Shown: positions 54,406 through 63,331, counted from the first letter of the stretch. The stretch: DNA of 64,000 nucleotides from Nostoc sp. TCL26-01 (GCF_013393945.1 NZ_CP040300.1:47207-111206); one strand, 5' to 3'. Numbers and translations are program-made. The notes: a model not told the origin generated them from the letters alone.

Positions 54406-54891
54406 CTATCGAGGTTCCAGCGGATTAAACCACTCTTGTTCTTCCCTTGGAGTGTCCACAGGCAGATCATTTGGTTGAAGAGTAGTCACGTCTGCGGGGT
54501 TGTCTTGTACATTGTTAGTCACCAAGGACTGCTCAGGCTGAGTTGTTGACAATTGACCCAGGTGGCTATTTGTCGGTGGAGACTCAATTAAATCATTTGC
54601 CATACTCCCTAAACCTCCTGTCAGCATTTCTTGCAAATACTGCTGGTGAAGCTTCAAGCGATATATGCAATCTTTAATGCTTTGTTCTAGATTCTCCTTA
54701 GCTCCATAACCAGCAGCACGATAGGCTAACGGTAGCCAATAACTCATCAGTGCAATCATTGCCATATCCTTGGAAGGATAGAGAGTAGCTTTAGAGTTGA
54801 GATAGTTCAGTAAGATAGCTTCTGAAGTATCTGGGAAGGTTCTGGTGCGTAGACGAAATTCCAAATCTTCTAGTATGGTGTTATTTTCCAT
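54406..54891 (-). CDS. Putative ParR-like partner of the actin-like protein
   Basis: This is a 161-residue protein starting 2 bp after the ParM-like gene. The N-terminal ~90 residues are helical (EDLEFRLRTRTFPDTSEAILLNYLNSK; ENLEQSIKDCIYRLKLHQQYLQEML) and the C-terminal part is disordered, Pro/Asn/Thr-rich and acidic (PREEQEWFNPLEPR). Position and build fit the adaptor of a type II partition operon, but no RHH motif is obvious, so the ParR assignment is inference. Confidence 0.55.
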   Translation of the reverse strand: MENNTILEDLEFRLRTRTFPDTSEAILLNYLNSKATLYPSKDMAMIALMSYWLPLAYRAAGYGAKENLEQSIKDCIYRLKLHQQYLQEMLTGGLGSMANDLIESPPTNSHLGQLSTTQPEQSLVTNNVQDNPADVTTLQPNDLPVDTPREEQEWFNPLEPR

Positions 54892-54893
54892 AA

Positions 54894-56021
54894 TTACGCA
54901 TCTGTTAGAGCATTCACAGGCAAATAAGTCACCTGATTTTGCAAGTATCGAAATAATCCGTAAACATCGGTCACACGGAGAATCAGCGCATCTTTGTGCG
55001 GAGGTAAGTTAAACGCTAGGCGCACATCCTCTTCTAATTCAGCTGCCCAGGAAATTTTGGTGTGAGCAAAAAAGGCTTTTAGCTCGTTACTTAGATATTC
55101 AGATGTGCCGCCACCGATAATCACCTGATCCACGTTGGCAGGAACATGACTTTTGAGCCAATCTGATACCTTCGCCCAGTATTCCTTACGTGCCATAGTT
55201 GCCACTTCAATAATTTGTGTGACTTCCTCGGCTCTAAACTCAGCTTTCTTGCTCCTGGCTAAAGATTTAAAGTATTTGGCTTTGGGGGTAGCTCCTGATT
55301 GATGAATCGCCCACAATAAATCTTGTAGATTCTGCCCGGAAGTGCGGTTTTTGATTTTTTCTAACATCCAAGCCAACCCCAAGCTAGCTGATGAACCAGA
55401 AGATAATCCGCGCTCAAACCTGACGGCGGAGATGTCCCGAAAGCCGAACATCAACACAGCTATACTCAACTGATTGAAATTCGCCCCCAGTTTTTTGCTG
55501 CGGGTTAGTACCAGTCCCCCACCTTCGGGCATACATTCAAAGCATTCCAAGTTTACAGAAAACTGCTGACTACGGAAGGAGAAGTTAGACAACGCCGCCG
55601 TTAAACCCCTTTCCAATCGCTCTCTATCTTCCCATTCCCCATAAGGCAACAACAGCGCCAGTGATAAAGTAAAGCTTGTTCCCAATCCCCATTTTGTGGC
55701 GATCGCTCCTACTGCTGCTAATACTTTGGGAATGGCATTTTCATACTTGAGTTCCGACAACTTGACCTGAGCCTCAAAATGCTTTTGTGCTAGAAATCCT
55801 ACTGCATAATATTCAGAGTCAAATTCTACCCAAGCCTCATTTTCTGGATTGGGGCTATTGAGCCTACCTGACTTGTATAGGTCAATTGATTCTTTAGCAA
55901 TGGCGATTAACTCTGGTTCCATACAAAATAATTCTGGGGGCTTGTATGGTGTGGAATCAAGGACACGGTAAATCATCTTGGTCATCGAAGAACCAGGGTC
56001 AAGACTGAGCAATAAATTCAC
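54894..56021 (-). CDS. Actin-like ATPase, ParM/StbA type
   Basis: The 375-residue protein has the actin-fold phosphate-1 loop SLDPGSSMTKMIY (6-18), a mid-chain SIAVLMFGFRDISAVRFERG (phosphate-2 region with unusual FGFRD), and the adenosine motif VIIGGGTSEYL (~308-318). ParM-like proteins form filaments that push plasmid copies apart, using an adaptor bound to a centromere. Here the adaptor candidate follows immediately and phased repeats lie 216-361 bp upstream. It would be a second partition system beside ParAB. Confidence 0.82.
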   Translation of the reverse strand: MNLLLSLDPGSSMTKMIYRVLDSTPYKPPELFCMEPELIAIAKESIDLYKSGRLNSPNPENEAWVEFDSEYYAVGFLAQKHFEAQVKLSELKYENAIPKVLAAVGAIATKWGLGTSFTLSLALLLPYGEWEDRERLERGLTAALSNFSFRSQQFSVNLECFECMPEGGGLVLTRSKKLGANFNQLSIAVLMFGFRDISAVRFERGLSSGSSASLGLAWMLEKIKNRTSGQNLQDLLWAIHQSGATPKAKYFKSLARSKKAEFRAEEVTQIIEVATMARKEYWAKVSDWLKSHVPANVDQVIIGGGTSEYLSNELKAFFAHTKISWAAELEEDVRLAFNLPPHKDALILRVTDVYGLFRYLQNQVTYLPVNALTDA

Positions 56022-56236
56022 TGCCAGCTACCTCTTTTTTTGAGACTATTAATTGCGAAATTCTGCTAATAAAAATTAGCCACGATTTTTCAATGGTTTG
56101 GGTAAGATCATGGTCTATTCTGCCAAAAAAACACTCTATTTATGAATGGGAACTCTCAAGAAGTTATTTGAGTTCTAATAAATACCAATATTACCCTACA
56201 AAGAAAAAATATATTCACCAAAAGGAAGATATTTCT

Positions 56237-56382
56237 CCCAATACTTCCCAATTAATCCCAAGAATTAAAATGATGATTAGAGATTATTGACAGGATTGTC
56301 ATTAATCTTAAAAGTCACCAAACAGCACCAATAATTGTTAGATATATACCGACATTTCCCAATATCTCCCAATATCTCCCAA
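56237..56382. repeat. 10-bp phased CCCAA repeats, candidate parC centromere
   Basis: CCCAA occurs at 56237, 56247 and 56257 (exactly 10-bp spacing) and again at 56358, 56368 and 56378 (10-bp spacing; two successive CCCAATATCT decamers). Two triplets in helical phase upstream of an actin-like partition gene resemble the iteron arrays bound by ParR-type adaptors. The intervening 56265-56350 has no gene. Confidence 0.6.
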
Positions 56383-56506
56383 AGGGGAAACCCCTCTGGA
56401 CTCCCCTAAAAATTCTCGCACAGTACGCCAAAAAGTTTGTGCAGAAAAATCGAGTTGGATTTAAAATTTGATTGTGCAGAAAAATTTTATTAACTAATAT
56501 TAAGTT

Positions 56507-56956
56507 TTGAATTATCAAGCACTACAGAAAGTAAGTTCAACGCTTTTAAAGACCCAAGCGCATCAAATGATGTCGATATGCTTTTGGGAGAATAGCCATT
56601 ACTGGAGTAGTCAACTATCACCCAGAAAACAATATTCTTCTGGTGTAGTGATTCGGGTAATTTATTTCAAAAAAGTCAATTGGGTGGGTTTTAATTTTTG
56701 TAAATACCATGCAGAGGCAGTGGGAATATTTCAAGAACTGCCCAAGAGTGAAAAATTCTTTTATGAGCTAAAACCTAATTGTTATACCTCTTTCAAAGTG
56801 TGGTGTATTGATGTTAAGCACTTTAAAAACGTAACAAGCGAACTCAACAATTATGTGGATATAGGACTTGAATTTATAATTAGCAATCCTGATCAAATAC
56901 CTGAACTGTTTCAACCACTAAACCTGACATTCTATGAGAGGAGTGGGCAGTGTTAA
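56507..56956 (+). CDS. Hypothetical protein upstream of relaxase
   Basis: The frame is open from TTG 56507; ATG 56567 or 56570 (MMSICFWENSHYW) is a likelier start. Its stop overlaps the relaxase GTG by 7 bp, indicating coupling. Soluble, aromatic-rich, alpha/beta-like (VIYFKKVNWVGFNFCKYHAEA; DIGLEFIISNPDQIPEL). No family recognised; possibly a relaxosome accessory. Confidence 0.5.
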   Translation: MNYQALQKVSSTLLKTQAHQMMSICFWENSHYWSSQLSPRKQYSSGVVIRVIYFKKVNWVGFNFCKYHAEAVGIFQELPKSEKFFYELKPNCYTSFKVWCIDVKHFKNVTSELNNYVDIGLEFIISNPDQIPELFQPLNLTFYERSGQC

Positions 56957-59900
56957 CAGGCAAGAACTCAGAACCACAGCAAGCAGTACATTACTTCATG
57001 GAAGGGTATTACCAAGAAGGTACTTCACGCTGGTCTGGTAAGGGTGCGAAAAAATTGGGACTATCTGGAGCAGTAGATCATCAAGAAACATTTTCTAACG
57101 TCGTCAATGGGCGATCGCCTGACGGCAGCCAAAACCTCTGTGCTAGAAAATTAGACTCATCACAACGACGGGCGGCTACTGACTTTACTTTCTCTGCACC
57201 GAAAAGTGTCAGTTTACAGGCGTTAGTGGGCGGTGATGAAAGGCTGATCACTGCCCATCAGTTAGCGGTGCAAAAAACTTTAGAATTGATAGAAGAACGC
57301 TATAGCTACACTAGGGTAACAACAAATACTCTAAGGGAAACTACCAGAACAGGAAATTTAGTAGTTGCGGAGTTTGACCACATTGAAACCAGGGAACTAG
57401 ACCCGCATCTGCATACTCATGCTCTGGTCATGAATATGACCTATCTAGAGCAGGGGAAGCGGGGGGTGCAGGGGAAGCAGGGGGGGGAGAAGAAAGCAGA
57501 AGAAGATGAAGAAGACCGGAAAAACTTTCTTTCTTCCCCAGATCCCCCTGCCTCGCCATCTCCCCCTGCTCTTGCCTCATGGTACAGTCTCCTCAACGAT
57601 GAAATTTTCAAAAATAAGAAATTTCTGGGCATGGTGTACCAGAACTACCTAGCTCTTGAGGTGCAAAAATTAGGGTATGAGGTGGAAGCTAGGAATCATG
57701 GGCAGTTTGAAATTAAGGGTTTTCAGCAAGAGGATTTAAAGGAGTTTTCTAAACGACGGCAGCAAATATTAAGTGCAGCAGGCGAAAACTCAACTTGGGC
57801 AGAACGTGAAGCGGCTTGGACTGCAACCCGTAACTTGAAGCAGAAAATTAACCCTGTGGAGTTAAAAGTCAAGTGGAGAGAAGAAGCGGCTACATTGGGG
57901 ATCAAGTTTGTACAACCTCTTGAAGCGCAGCCGGAGCTACAACCCCGCTTAGTCAGCTATGAAAATTTAGAGGAGGCGATCGCTCATTGCTCGGAAAGAA
58001 ATGTCGCTTTCACCCAGGAAGATTTAGAAAAATTTATCCTCAACCAAGGTTTAGCCACAGATGTTAGCCAGATTGATCCGCTAGTTAAAACTAACTCTGA
58101 ATTACTCAGTCTGTCTCAGAAAAACCGCGACTTTACAACCCTAGCAGCAGTCAACCGAGAACTAGCAACTATTAAATTGATGCAGTCTGGGCAGGGTCAA
58201 GTTAGCCCACTCGCCCACCCAGAGGTAGTTGAAAGTCATCTGGAGAAGACTGCTTTAAACACAGATCAACGTCGCGCAGTCCTAGTGGCGGCAACCACAA
58301 CAGACCAATTTATGGCATGGCAGGGGGTAGCCGGTGCTGGTAAAACTTTCGCACTTAAGGAATTGAAGGAAATCGCCGCAGCATCTGGCTACACCATCAA
58401 AGGCTTTGCCCCCAGTTCGATGGCTGCTAGGGTTTTGGGTCAAGAGTTGGATATTCAAGCTGAAACTGTTGCTAGATTGCTAGTTTCTGAACCACCCCAA
58501 GAGATTGAATCTCATCAAATTTGGATTGTGGACGAAGCAGGGTTACTGAGTGCTAAAGATGCCCTTGCCCTTTTAGAACGAGCAACCCTTGAGCAAGCCA
58601 GAGTGCTGTTAGTGGGAGACACAAAACAGTTATCAGCAGTAGAGGCTGGCAACCCGTTCAAATCTCTGCAACAGGCAGGAATTAAAACCAGCCATCTCAA
58701 CGAATCTTTAAGACAACGTGCGCCGAAATTGAAATTGGCAGTAGACTTAATTGCTTCTGGTCGGATTGAGGAAGGATTTTCACGACTTGATGAAAACGGT
58801 TGTATTCAGACTGTCACAGCAGAATCCAAAATTGCAGCGATTGCCCACGAGTATGTAACAGCCACACCAGAACAACGAACGCGAACCCTGGTATTAGCTG
58901 GAACCAATAAAGAACGGTTGGAAATTACCCAAGCAATTCGGGAGCATTTGAAAACTGAAGGCAGTTTAGGAACTGCAACCAGCATCACCCAACTGCAAGC
59001 CAAGGACTTAACCTCAGTACAAATGCGCTACACCCATAACTTTGAATTGGGTGATATGGTTATGCCTACCCGCAATTACAAACGTCGGGGACTGGAGAAA
59101 GGACAGCTTTATGAAGTGGTGGGTAAGGACAATGACCAACTAACGCTCAAAGCTAGTGATGGGAAGCACTTTCAGGTAGATACAGGATTTAGTAAGGCGG
59201 TTTATCAACGCCAACAGATTGAAATTGCGGAGGGCGATCGCCTACGCTGGACAAAGAACGACCGACAATTAGGACGGCGTAACGGTCAGGAGTTTGTAGT
59301 TAGAGCAATCGCTGGGTCTAACGCTCAAATCGAGTATTTCGATAGCGGTCAAACTGAATTTATTAACCTGCAACAAGCACAACATTTAGATTATGCGATC
59401 GTCAGCACTACATATAGTAGTCAAGGTAAAACTGCTGACCGAGTATTGATAGCTGCTGATAACACCATTGGGCAAGAAAGCTTTTATGTTGCGGTTAGCC
59501 GTGCTAGGTATGAATTGAAACTGTATACAGAAGATAAAAACCATCTACTAGCCCTAGCGCAATCAAGTAGAGCCAAGGAAAATGCACTTTTCCTACTTCG
59601 GCAGAAGGAGTTAGAAAAGCAGCGCCAATCAGAATTAGAGAAAGAAATGGTTATAACTGCTGCGATTGTAGCTAAAACACCCATTATGGAGGCGGAGGGG
59701 CAGAGGAGCAGGGGAGCGGAGGAGCAATCCTACACTGAGTCTTCCCCTCTGCCCCTCTGCCCCTCTACTCTCCTGCCCAGTATTTCCCCTCTGCCCCCTT
59801 GCCCCTCTGCTCCTCCGCCTCCGCTTCCTACTCCCAAGCCTGTTATTAAAAAAACAGTCTCCAAAACAGCACAGCCCACGGTAGCATTTTGGACTCCTGG

Positions 59901-61473
59901 TAATGTTGATGAAGCCCCTGAACGACTGGACACTGAACACTGGCAAGAATTAGTAGAAGGTAGTGCCATTCACCCTGAAATTGCCGCCTGTAACTTCAAA
60001 AGTTTGCATCAGACTAGAGAATGGGAGCATGAAGCTTGGGAATATCTCATGTATAGTGACCAGTTGCCACGCACTAACACAGGTAGGTTATCGTCGGGAA
60101 TTATAAGTAAGTATACTCATATTGAAAATGGGGGCTGGTGGTGTGATGCTGGTGTTGATCCCAAGTCCTTTGCTGACTTACAGCCAGGGAATCAACCTGA
60201 TAAAAAGTTATGGGGATGCTACAAACCTAATAATCCCAGAGAGAAGGCTGATAAACCCGGCAAGGTCATTAAATATGAGCATCCACCCAAAACCGATTTG
60301 AGTATCTTCCTGCTAGATGTGCCGGATGATATTGCTCTTCGTATCTATGAGAAAGCTGGTGTTAACCCAACTGAAAGCGATAAGAAGAGTGGATTTTGGT
60401 ATTGTGTTTGGAAGCACAACTTACCAGTCACGATTACTGAGGGAGCGAAGAAAGCAGCGAGTTTGTTGAGCCAGGGTCATGCAGCGATCGGACTGCCGGG
60501 AATTTACGCTGGTTATCGTAGTAAGGATGAGTTTGGTGAACAGGTAAAAGCTAGGCTCATGGATGAGTTAGTTGTTTTCGCCACTCCAGAACGGGAAATA
60601 ACTTTCTGCTTTGACTATGAGACACGAGAAGAAACTCAGCGAAATATAGAGATTGCTATTTCACGTACTGGGGGACTGTTGGAAGAACGGGGAGCATCGG
60701 TCAGTATTGTGACATTGCCGGGGCCGGATAAAGGGGTTGATGATTTGATTGTGACTCAGGGGCCACTGGCATACGAGAAGGTGTTTTACGCAGCCTCAAC
60801 TCTCAAAGCATGGCGGGATAACAATAATAAACAACGGCATTCACCACCAGCACCACCTAAAAAGTTGAGTGATATTGAGCGTAAACAACGGTTGCAACAA
60901 CGTTTTTCAGGTCAGCAAAATCAATTGGCATTTAAGAAGGCGATCGATGCACTGACTGACCGAGAACTACTGTACTTAGAACAAGCGGTCAAGGAATATT
61001 TTGCCCAACCAGTGGCTCAAATACCAACACCTATTGATAGACAAGCTATTGAAAGCGAAATTAGTAAGCTCCAGCCACAAATTGATAGTTTGTGGTTAGA
61101 ACACGCTATCCAAGAGAAAACTATCAGAGCAATGGAGCATTTTCCGCTTTATAAGTTGAGTAATAAGTATAACTTGACACTAAAGCAGCAATTGCAAACT
61201 ATTGGAACTATCAAAGAATTGGTCACGTATCAGCAGCAGCTTCAGTCCAAACTTCAGGAATACGAAACCCAGGTAGAAAATCATCACTCTTGGGAGAAGC
61301 AGCAGCAAACTATTGAAATGAAAACTATGGCTGAAATACTAAACTCTCCTCAATTACAGTCACGACTAACAAGTGTTAAGGATGAGATAGAACTGAAACA
61401 ACAGCAACGTCAAGCTAAATTGTCTATTTCTCAGCAGCCATCACCACAACCGCGTCGAGGTTTGATCAGGTGA
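56950..61473 (+). CDS. MobF-type relaxase-helicase fused to DUF3854 domain
   Basis: This 1,507-residue conjugation protein starts at GTG. Relaxase: AVHYFMEGYYQEG (candidate nucleophile tyrosines Y15, Y20, Y21), FTFSAPKSVSL (~80-90) and the metal-binding triad DPHLHTHALVMN (His153, 155, 157). RecD/TraI-like helicase: GVAGAGKTFAL (~459), WIVDEAGLL (~523), VGDTKQLSAV (~556), YSSQGKTADRVL (~820) and VAVSRARYEL. From ~1,060 to ~1,290 a DUF3854/TOPRIM-like domain follows (ITEGAKKAASLL, CFDYE, GVDDLIV), then a coiled coil. Two low-complexity blocks (~167-208 and ~913-958) are insertions from noncoding repeats. It should nick oriT and unwind the transferred strand. No type IV secretion genes are in the window. 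Confidence 0.9.
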   Translation: MLTGKNSEPQQAVHYFMEGYYQEGTSRWSGKGAKKLGLSGAVDHQETFSNVVNGRSPDGSQNLCARKLDSSQRRAATDFTFSAPKSVSLQALVGGDERLITAHQLAVQKTLELIEERYSYTRVTTNTLRETTRTGNLVVAEFDHIETRELDPHLHTHALVMNMTYLEQGKRGVQGKQGGEKKAEEDEEDRKNFLSSPDPPASPSPPALASWYSLLNDEIFKNKKFLGMVYQNYLALEVQKLGYEVEARNHGQFEIKGFQQEDLKEFSKRRQQILSAAGENSTWAEREAAWTATRNLKQKINPVELKVKWREEAATLGIKFVQPLEAQPELQPRLVSYENLEEAIAHCSERNVAFTQEDLEKFILNQGLATDVSQIDPLVKTNSELLSLSQKNRDFTTLAAVNRELATIKLMQSGQGQVSPLAHPEVVESHLEKTALNTDQRRAVLVAATTTDQFMAWQGVAGAGKTFALKELKEIAAASGYTIKGFAPSSMAARVLGQELDIQAETVARLLVSEPPQEIESHQIWIVDEAGLLSAKDALALLERATLEQARVLLVGDTKQLSAVEAGNPFKSLQQAGIKTSHLNESLRQRAPKLKLAVDLIASGRIEEGFSRLDENGCIQTVTAESKIAAIAHEYVTATPEQRTRTLVLAGTNKERLEITQAIREHLKTEGSLGTATSITQLQAKDLTSVQMRYTHNFELGDMVMPTRNYKRRGLEKGQLYEVVGKDNDQLTLKASDGKHFQVDTGFSKAVYQRQQIEIAEGDRLRWTKNDRQLGRRNGQEFVVRAIAGSNAQIEYFDSGQTEFINLQQAQHLDYAIVSTTYSSQGKTADRVLIAADNTIGQESFYVAVSRARYELKLYTEDKNHLLALAQSSRAKENALFLLRQKELEKQRQSELEKEMVITAAIVAKTPIMEAEGQRSRGAEEQSYTESSPLPLCPSTLLPSISPLPPCPSAPPPPLPTPKPVIKKTVSKTAQPTVAFWTPGNVDEAPERLDTEHWQELVEGSAIHPEIAACNFKSLHQTREWEHEAWEYLMYSDQLPRTNTGRLSSGIISKYTHIENGGWWCDAGVDPKSFADLQPGNQPDKKLWGCYKPNNPREKADKPGKVIKYEHPPKTDLSIFLLDVPDDIALRIYEKAGVNPTESDKKSGFWYCVWKHNLPVTITEGAKKAASLLSQGHAAIGLPGIYAGYRSKDEFGEQVKARLMDELVVFATPEREITFCFDYETREETQRNIEIAISRTGGLLEERGASVSIVTLPGPDKGVDDLIVTQGPLAYEKVFYAASTLKAWRDNNNKQRHSPPAPPKKLSDIERKQRLQQRFSGQQNQLAFKKAIDALTDRELLYLEQAVKEYFAQPVAQIPTPIDRQAIESEISKLQPQIDSLWLEHAIQEKTIRAMEHFPLYKLSNKYNLTLKQQLQTIGTIKELVTYQQQLQSKLQEYETQVENHHSWEKQQQTIEMKTMAEILNSPQLQSRLTSVKDEIELKQQQRQAKLSISQQPSPQPRRGLIR
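57448..57571 (+). repeat. Palindromic cyanobacterial repeat inserted in frame in relaxase
   Basis: The block runs from GAGCAGGGGAAGCGGGG to its near-complement CCCCCTGCTC, through purine-rich sequence, and is translated as EQGKRGVQGKQGGEKK...SPDPPASPSPPAL. It interrupts the relaxase just after the His triad. Such G-rich/C-rich inverted repeats are usual in cyanobacterial noncoding DNA; here the frame is kept. Confidence 0.7.
59688..59822 (+). repeat. Second palindromic repeat inserted in frame in relaxase
   Basis: GGAGGCGGAGGGGCAGAGG at the left pairs imperfectly with CCCCTCTGCTCCTCCGCCTC at the right, with CCCCTCTG repeated several times in the right arm. It is translated as a Pro/Ser-rich linker (SPLPLCPSTLLPSISPL) between the helicase and DUF3854 parts. 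Confidence 0.7.
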
Positions 61474-61820
61474 ACTATGGAACGAAGTAAGAGGTAATTT
61501 ATAAAGTAAACCTTAAATTGTCGGGTGCGTTATAGCAACACTCAACGCACCATGTTTCTCGGTGCGTTACGGCTCATTTTTACTTTCTCAAACTCCCAAA
61601 TCCTTGCACAGCCGTAACACACCCTACCTTAATATTTACTTTATAAATAGGCTCTAAAAATATTTGTTTAGAGATATGTAGTACAAGAAACAATACGTCC
61701 TTATCAAATCTCCATTCGGCTGACGCTTACGGAACGCCTAAATTTATGGCTCTCCTAGACTAGTTAAGTAGGTGGGCGGGAAAATTTATAACTATTATTT
61801 TGAGCAGATGTATGGTCGTT
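61474..61820. other. Intergenic, dispersed inverted repeats
   Basis: GGTGCGTT/AACGCACC blocks occur in alternating orientation at 61,525-61,620 (GGGTGCGTTA, CAACGCACC, GGTGCGTTACGGC, GCCGTAACACACC). This is a common cyanobacterial intergenic repeat family. No gene supported. Confidence 0.5.
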
Positions 61821-62156
61821 TTATTCTACAGCAAATCCCGATAATTGACGCATTTTTGAGGTATGAAAACCAATGACAATATCTTGTTTAGGCACTCCCA
61901 TTTCCATAAGTTCTAAAGCAATATCAACTTCAGTTGTATTTTGCTGAATCCAAATTTTGTTATTTTTGATATCAAGGTGCATTATCGGATTATAAATCCG
62001 CTTTTGATTGTTCCATCCAATGCTAATAATTTGATAATGGTCATGTTCTGTATCAAAAATTGGCTCGACTTCAACATCTCCGTAACTAGGCTTATATTGA
62101 AGGGATTTTGTTAATAATTCTTTAATTATTGTCCGATAGTTATTTAATTTATCCAT
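61821..62156 (-). CDS. xisI: XisI-family protein
   Basis: The 111-residue protein MDKLNNYRTIIKELLTKS ... HDHYQIISIGWNNQKRIYNPIMHLDIKNNKIWIQQNTTE ... IVIGFHTSKMRQLSGFAVE is a full-length XisI, known from the fdxN-element excision control of heterocyst cyanobacteria. It overlaps xisH by 13 bp. XisH/XisI pairs are scattered in many copies in such genomes, often as TA-like or defence-like modules, so excision control need not be the role here. Confidence 0.9.
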   Translation of the reverse strand: MDKLNNYRTIIKELLTKSLQYKPSYGDVEVEPIFDTEHDHYQIISIGWNNQKRIYNPIMHLDIKNNKIWIQQNTTEVDIALELMEMGVPKQDIVIGFHTSKMRQLSGFAVE

Positions 62157-62557
62157 GACTCTATTTCCTCTGTATCAACGTTATAAATAATCAGCTTTAA
62201 TTGGTTTTCACCTACTACAGTTTGAATAAAAGGTAAATTAAAAAAGTTATTATAAATAACCAGTGGTACAGCTAAGTACAAGATTCTACTGCTATCTTCA
62301 GCACGCAAAGCAGTCCGATAATTAATAAACTGTCCTAATGCCATGTGAAATTCCGAAATTTTAGAAGCACTGACAAAATTTTTGACCTCAACTGCTATTG
62401 TCTCTCCATTTTTCTCGGCAGCTAAAAGCCTTTCCGCCCCTAAATCAATCTGAATATCAACTCCACCACACTGAATATTTAGTGGATCATGTGTAACTAT
62501 CCAACCTTCTTTCTCTAGTGCAGACCTAACAATGTTGTGAAATAAATCACGAGCCAT
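62144..62557 (-). CDS. xisH: XisH-family protein
   Basis: The 137-residue protein begins MARDLFHNIVRSALEKEGWIVTHDPL and contains ERLLAAEKNGETIAVEVKNF, the E-x-K core of a PD-(D/E)xK nuclease-like fold, then MALGQFINYRTAL. It is full length. xisF, the recombinase of the fdxN element, is not nearby. Confidence 0.9.
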   Translation of the reverse strand: MARDLFHNIVRSALEKEGWIVTHDPLNIQCGGVDIQIDLGAERLLAAEKNGETIAVEVKNFVSASKISEFHMALGQFINYRTALRAEDSSRILYLAVPLVIYNNFFNLPFIQTVVGENQLKLIIYNVDTEEIESWIN

Positions 62558-62859
62558 ACAATCTACACTTTGCTCATTTTATCCTTCAACTATAAGATTA
62601 TACAACACTCAACCACAAACCAAGTGCGATGGTCTACGACAGAAGGTCGGTCATCGCCTGATCTTGTAGCGTGTGCTAGGTGGCGATAATCTCTGACAAA
62701 AAACTAAACTTTCTCACTCACTGTAACGCACCTTGACATTGAATATTATCGGTGGGTGACACCCACCGTACACTAGTTCGGAAAGTGCGACGATGCTCCG
62801 CCGTAGGCGATCGCTTTGAAGTTAATATAAAATATAAAAAAACATGATGTAAGGTAAAA
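62558..62859. other. Intergenic, hairpin at 62750-62768
   Basis: CGGTGGGT (62750-62757) and ACCCACCG (62761-62768) form an 8-bp stem with a 3-nt loop, again a common cyanobacterial intergenic element. A HIP1-like octamer lies near 62,809. No gene supported. Confidence 0.45.
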
Positions 62860-63126
62860 ATGTTATCTATCAACCTAGATCAAGAAACAGAAAGCTACCT
62901 AACAGAAATAATTGCTCAAGAAAATACTACATCTGAAGAACTGCTGAAAAAACTAATTTATCAACATTGGCAAACTTTAAAACCTCGCCAAACCCTAGTT
63001 CAACGTAGAGGTGGTCATCCTCAACATCTCCTACAAGATGCTCCTGCTGACTTATCATTACGAGAAAATCGTAAAAAAATTGTTGCCGAATATATTCAAA
63101 ATCGTCATCAAAAACATAATCAATGA
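62860..63126 (+). CDS. Orphan antitoxin-like protein
   Basis: The 88-residue protein has an RHH-like start (MLSINLDQETESYLTEIIAQENTTSEELLKKLIYQHW) and a C-terminal QRRGGHPQHLLQDAPADLSLRENRKKIVAEYIQ typical of cyanobacterial antitoxins paired with PIN toxins. No toxin follows; the next frame on this strand (from 63123) closes after 28 codons. The pair has probably lost its toxin. Confidence 0.6.
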   Translation: MLSINLDQETESYLTEIIAQENTTSEELLKKLIYQHWQTLKPRQTLVQRRGGHPQHLLQDAPADLSLRENRKKIVAEYIQNRHQKHNQ

Positions 63127-63130
63127 AAGA

Positions 63131-63331
63131 TTATCCCCCTATTATCCTAACTGATAGTAGAGGTGAATCAAGGAGAGGAATTTGTTCTGCGGTTAATGTA
63201 ACAACTTGACCATTTTCCCAAATACTAATAGATTCTCCTAAACGGCGGTGTCTTTCAATAGCTTGAGCAATAGCGAGTTTAACACCTGCATCGATTTGGG
63301 TAGATAATTTCTCAGGAATTGGTTTATCCAT
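63131..63331 (-). CDS. Small hypothetical protein
   Basis: This 66-residue protein is helical in its first half (KLSTQIDAGVKLAIAQAIERHRRLGES) with a strand-rich second half (ISIWENGQVVTLTAEQIP). Its start overlaps the stop of the 47-codon gene by 8 bp (ATGGATAA), indicating coupling. Convergent with the orphan antitoxin, 4 bp apart. Function unknown. Confidence 0.55.
   Translation of the reverse strand: MDKPIPEKLSTQIDAGVKLAIAQAIERHRRLGESISIWENGQVVTLTAEQIPLLDSPLLSVRIIGG

Noticed and set aside
56093..56290. 65-codon ORF upstream of the actin-like gene
   Set aside because: It spans the phased CCCAA repeats, is compositionally odd and has no supporting start signal; noncoding centromere-like DNA is the better reading.
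63123..63209. 28-codon frame overlapping the antitoxin stop (MKDYPPIIL...)
   Set aside because: Too short and without PIN-domain motifs; most likely chance, since it overlaps the convergent 66-residue gene.
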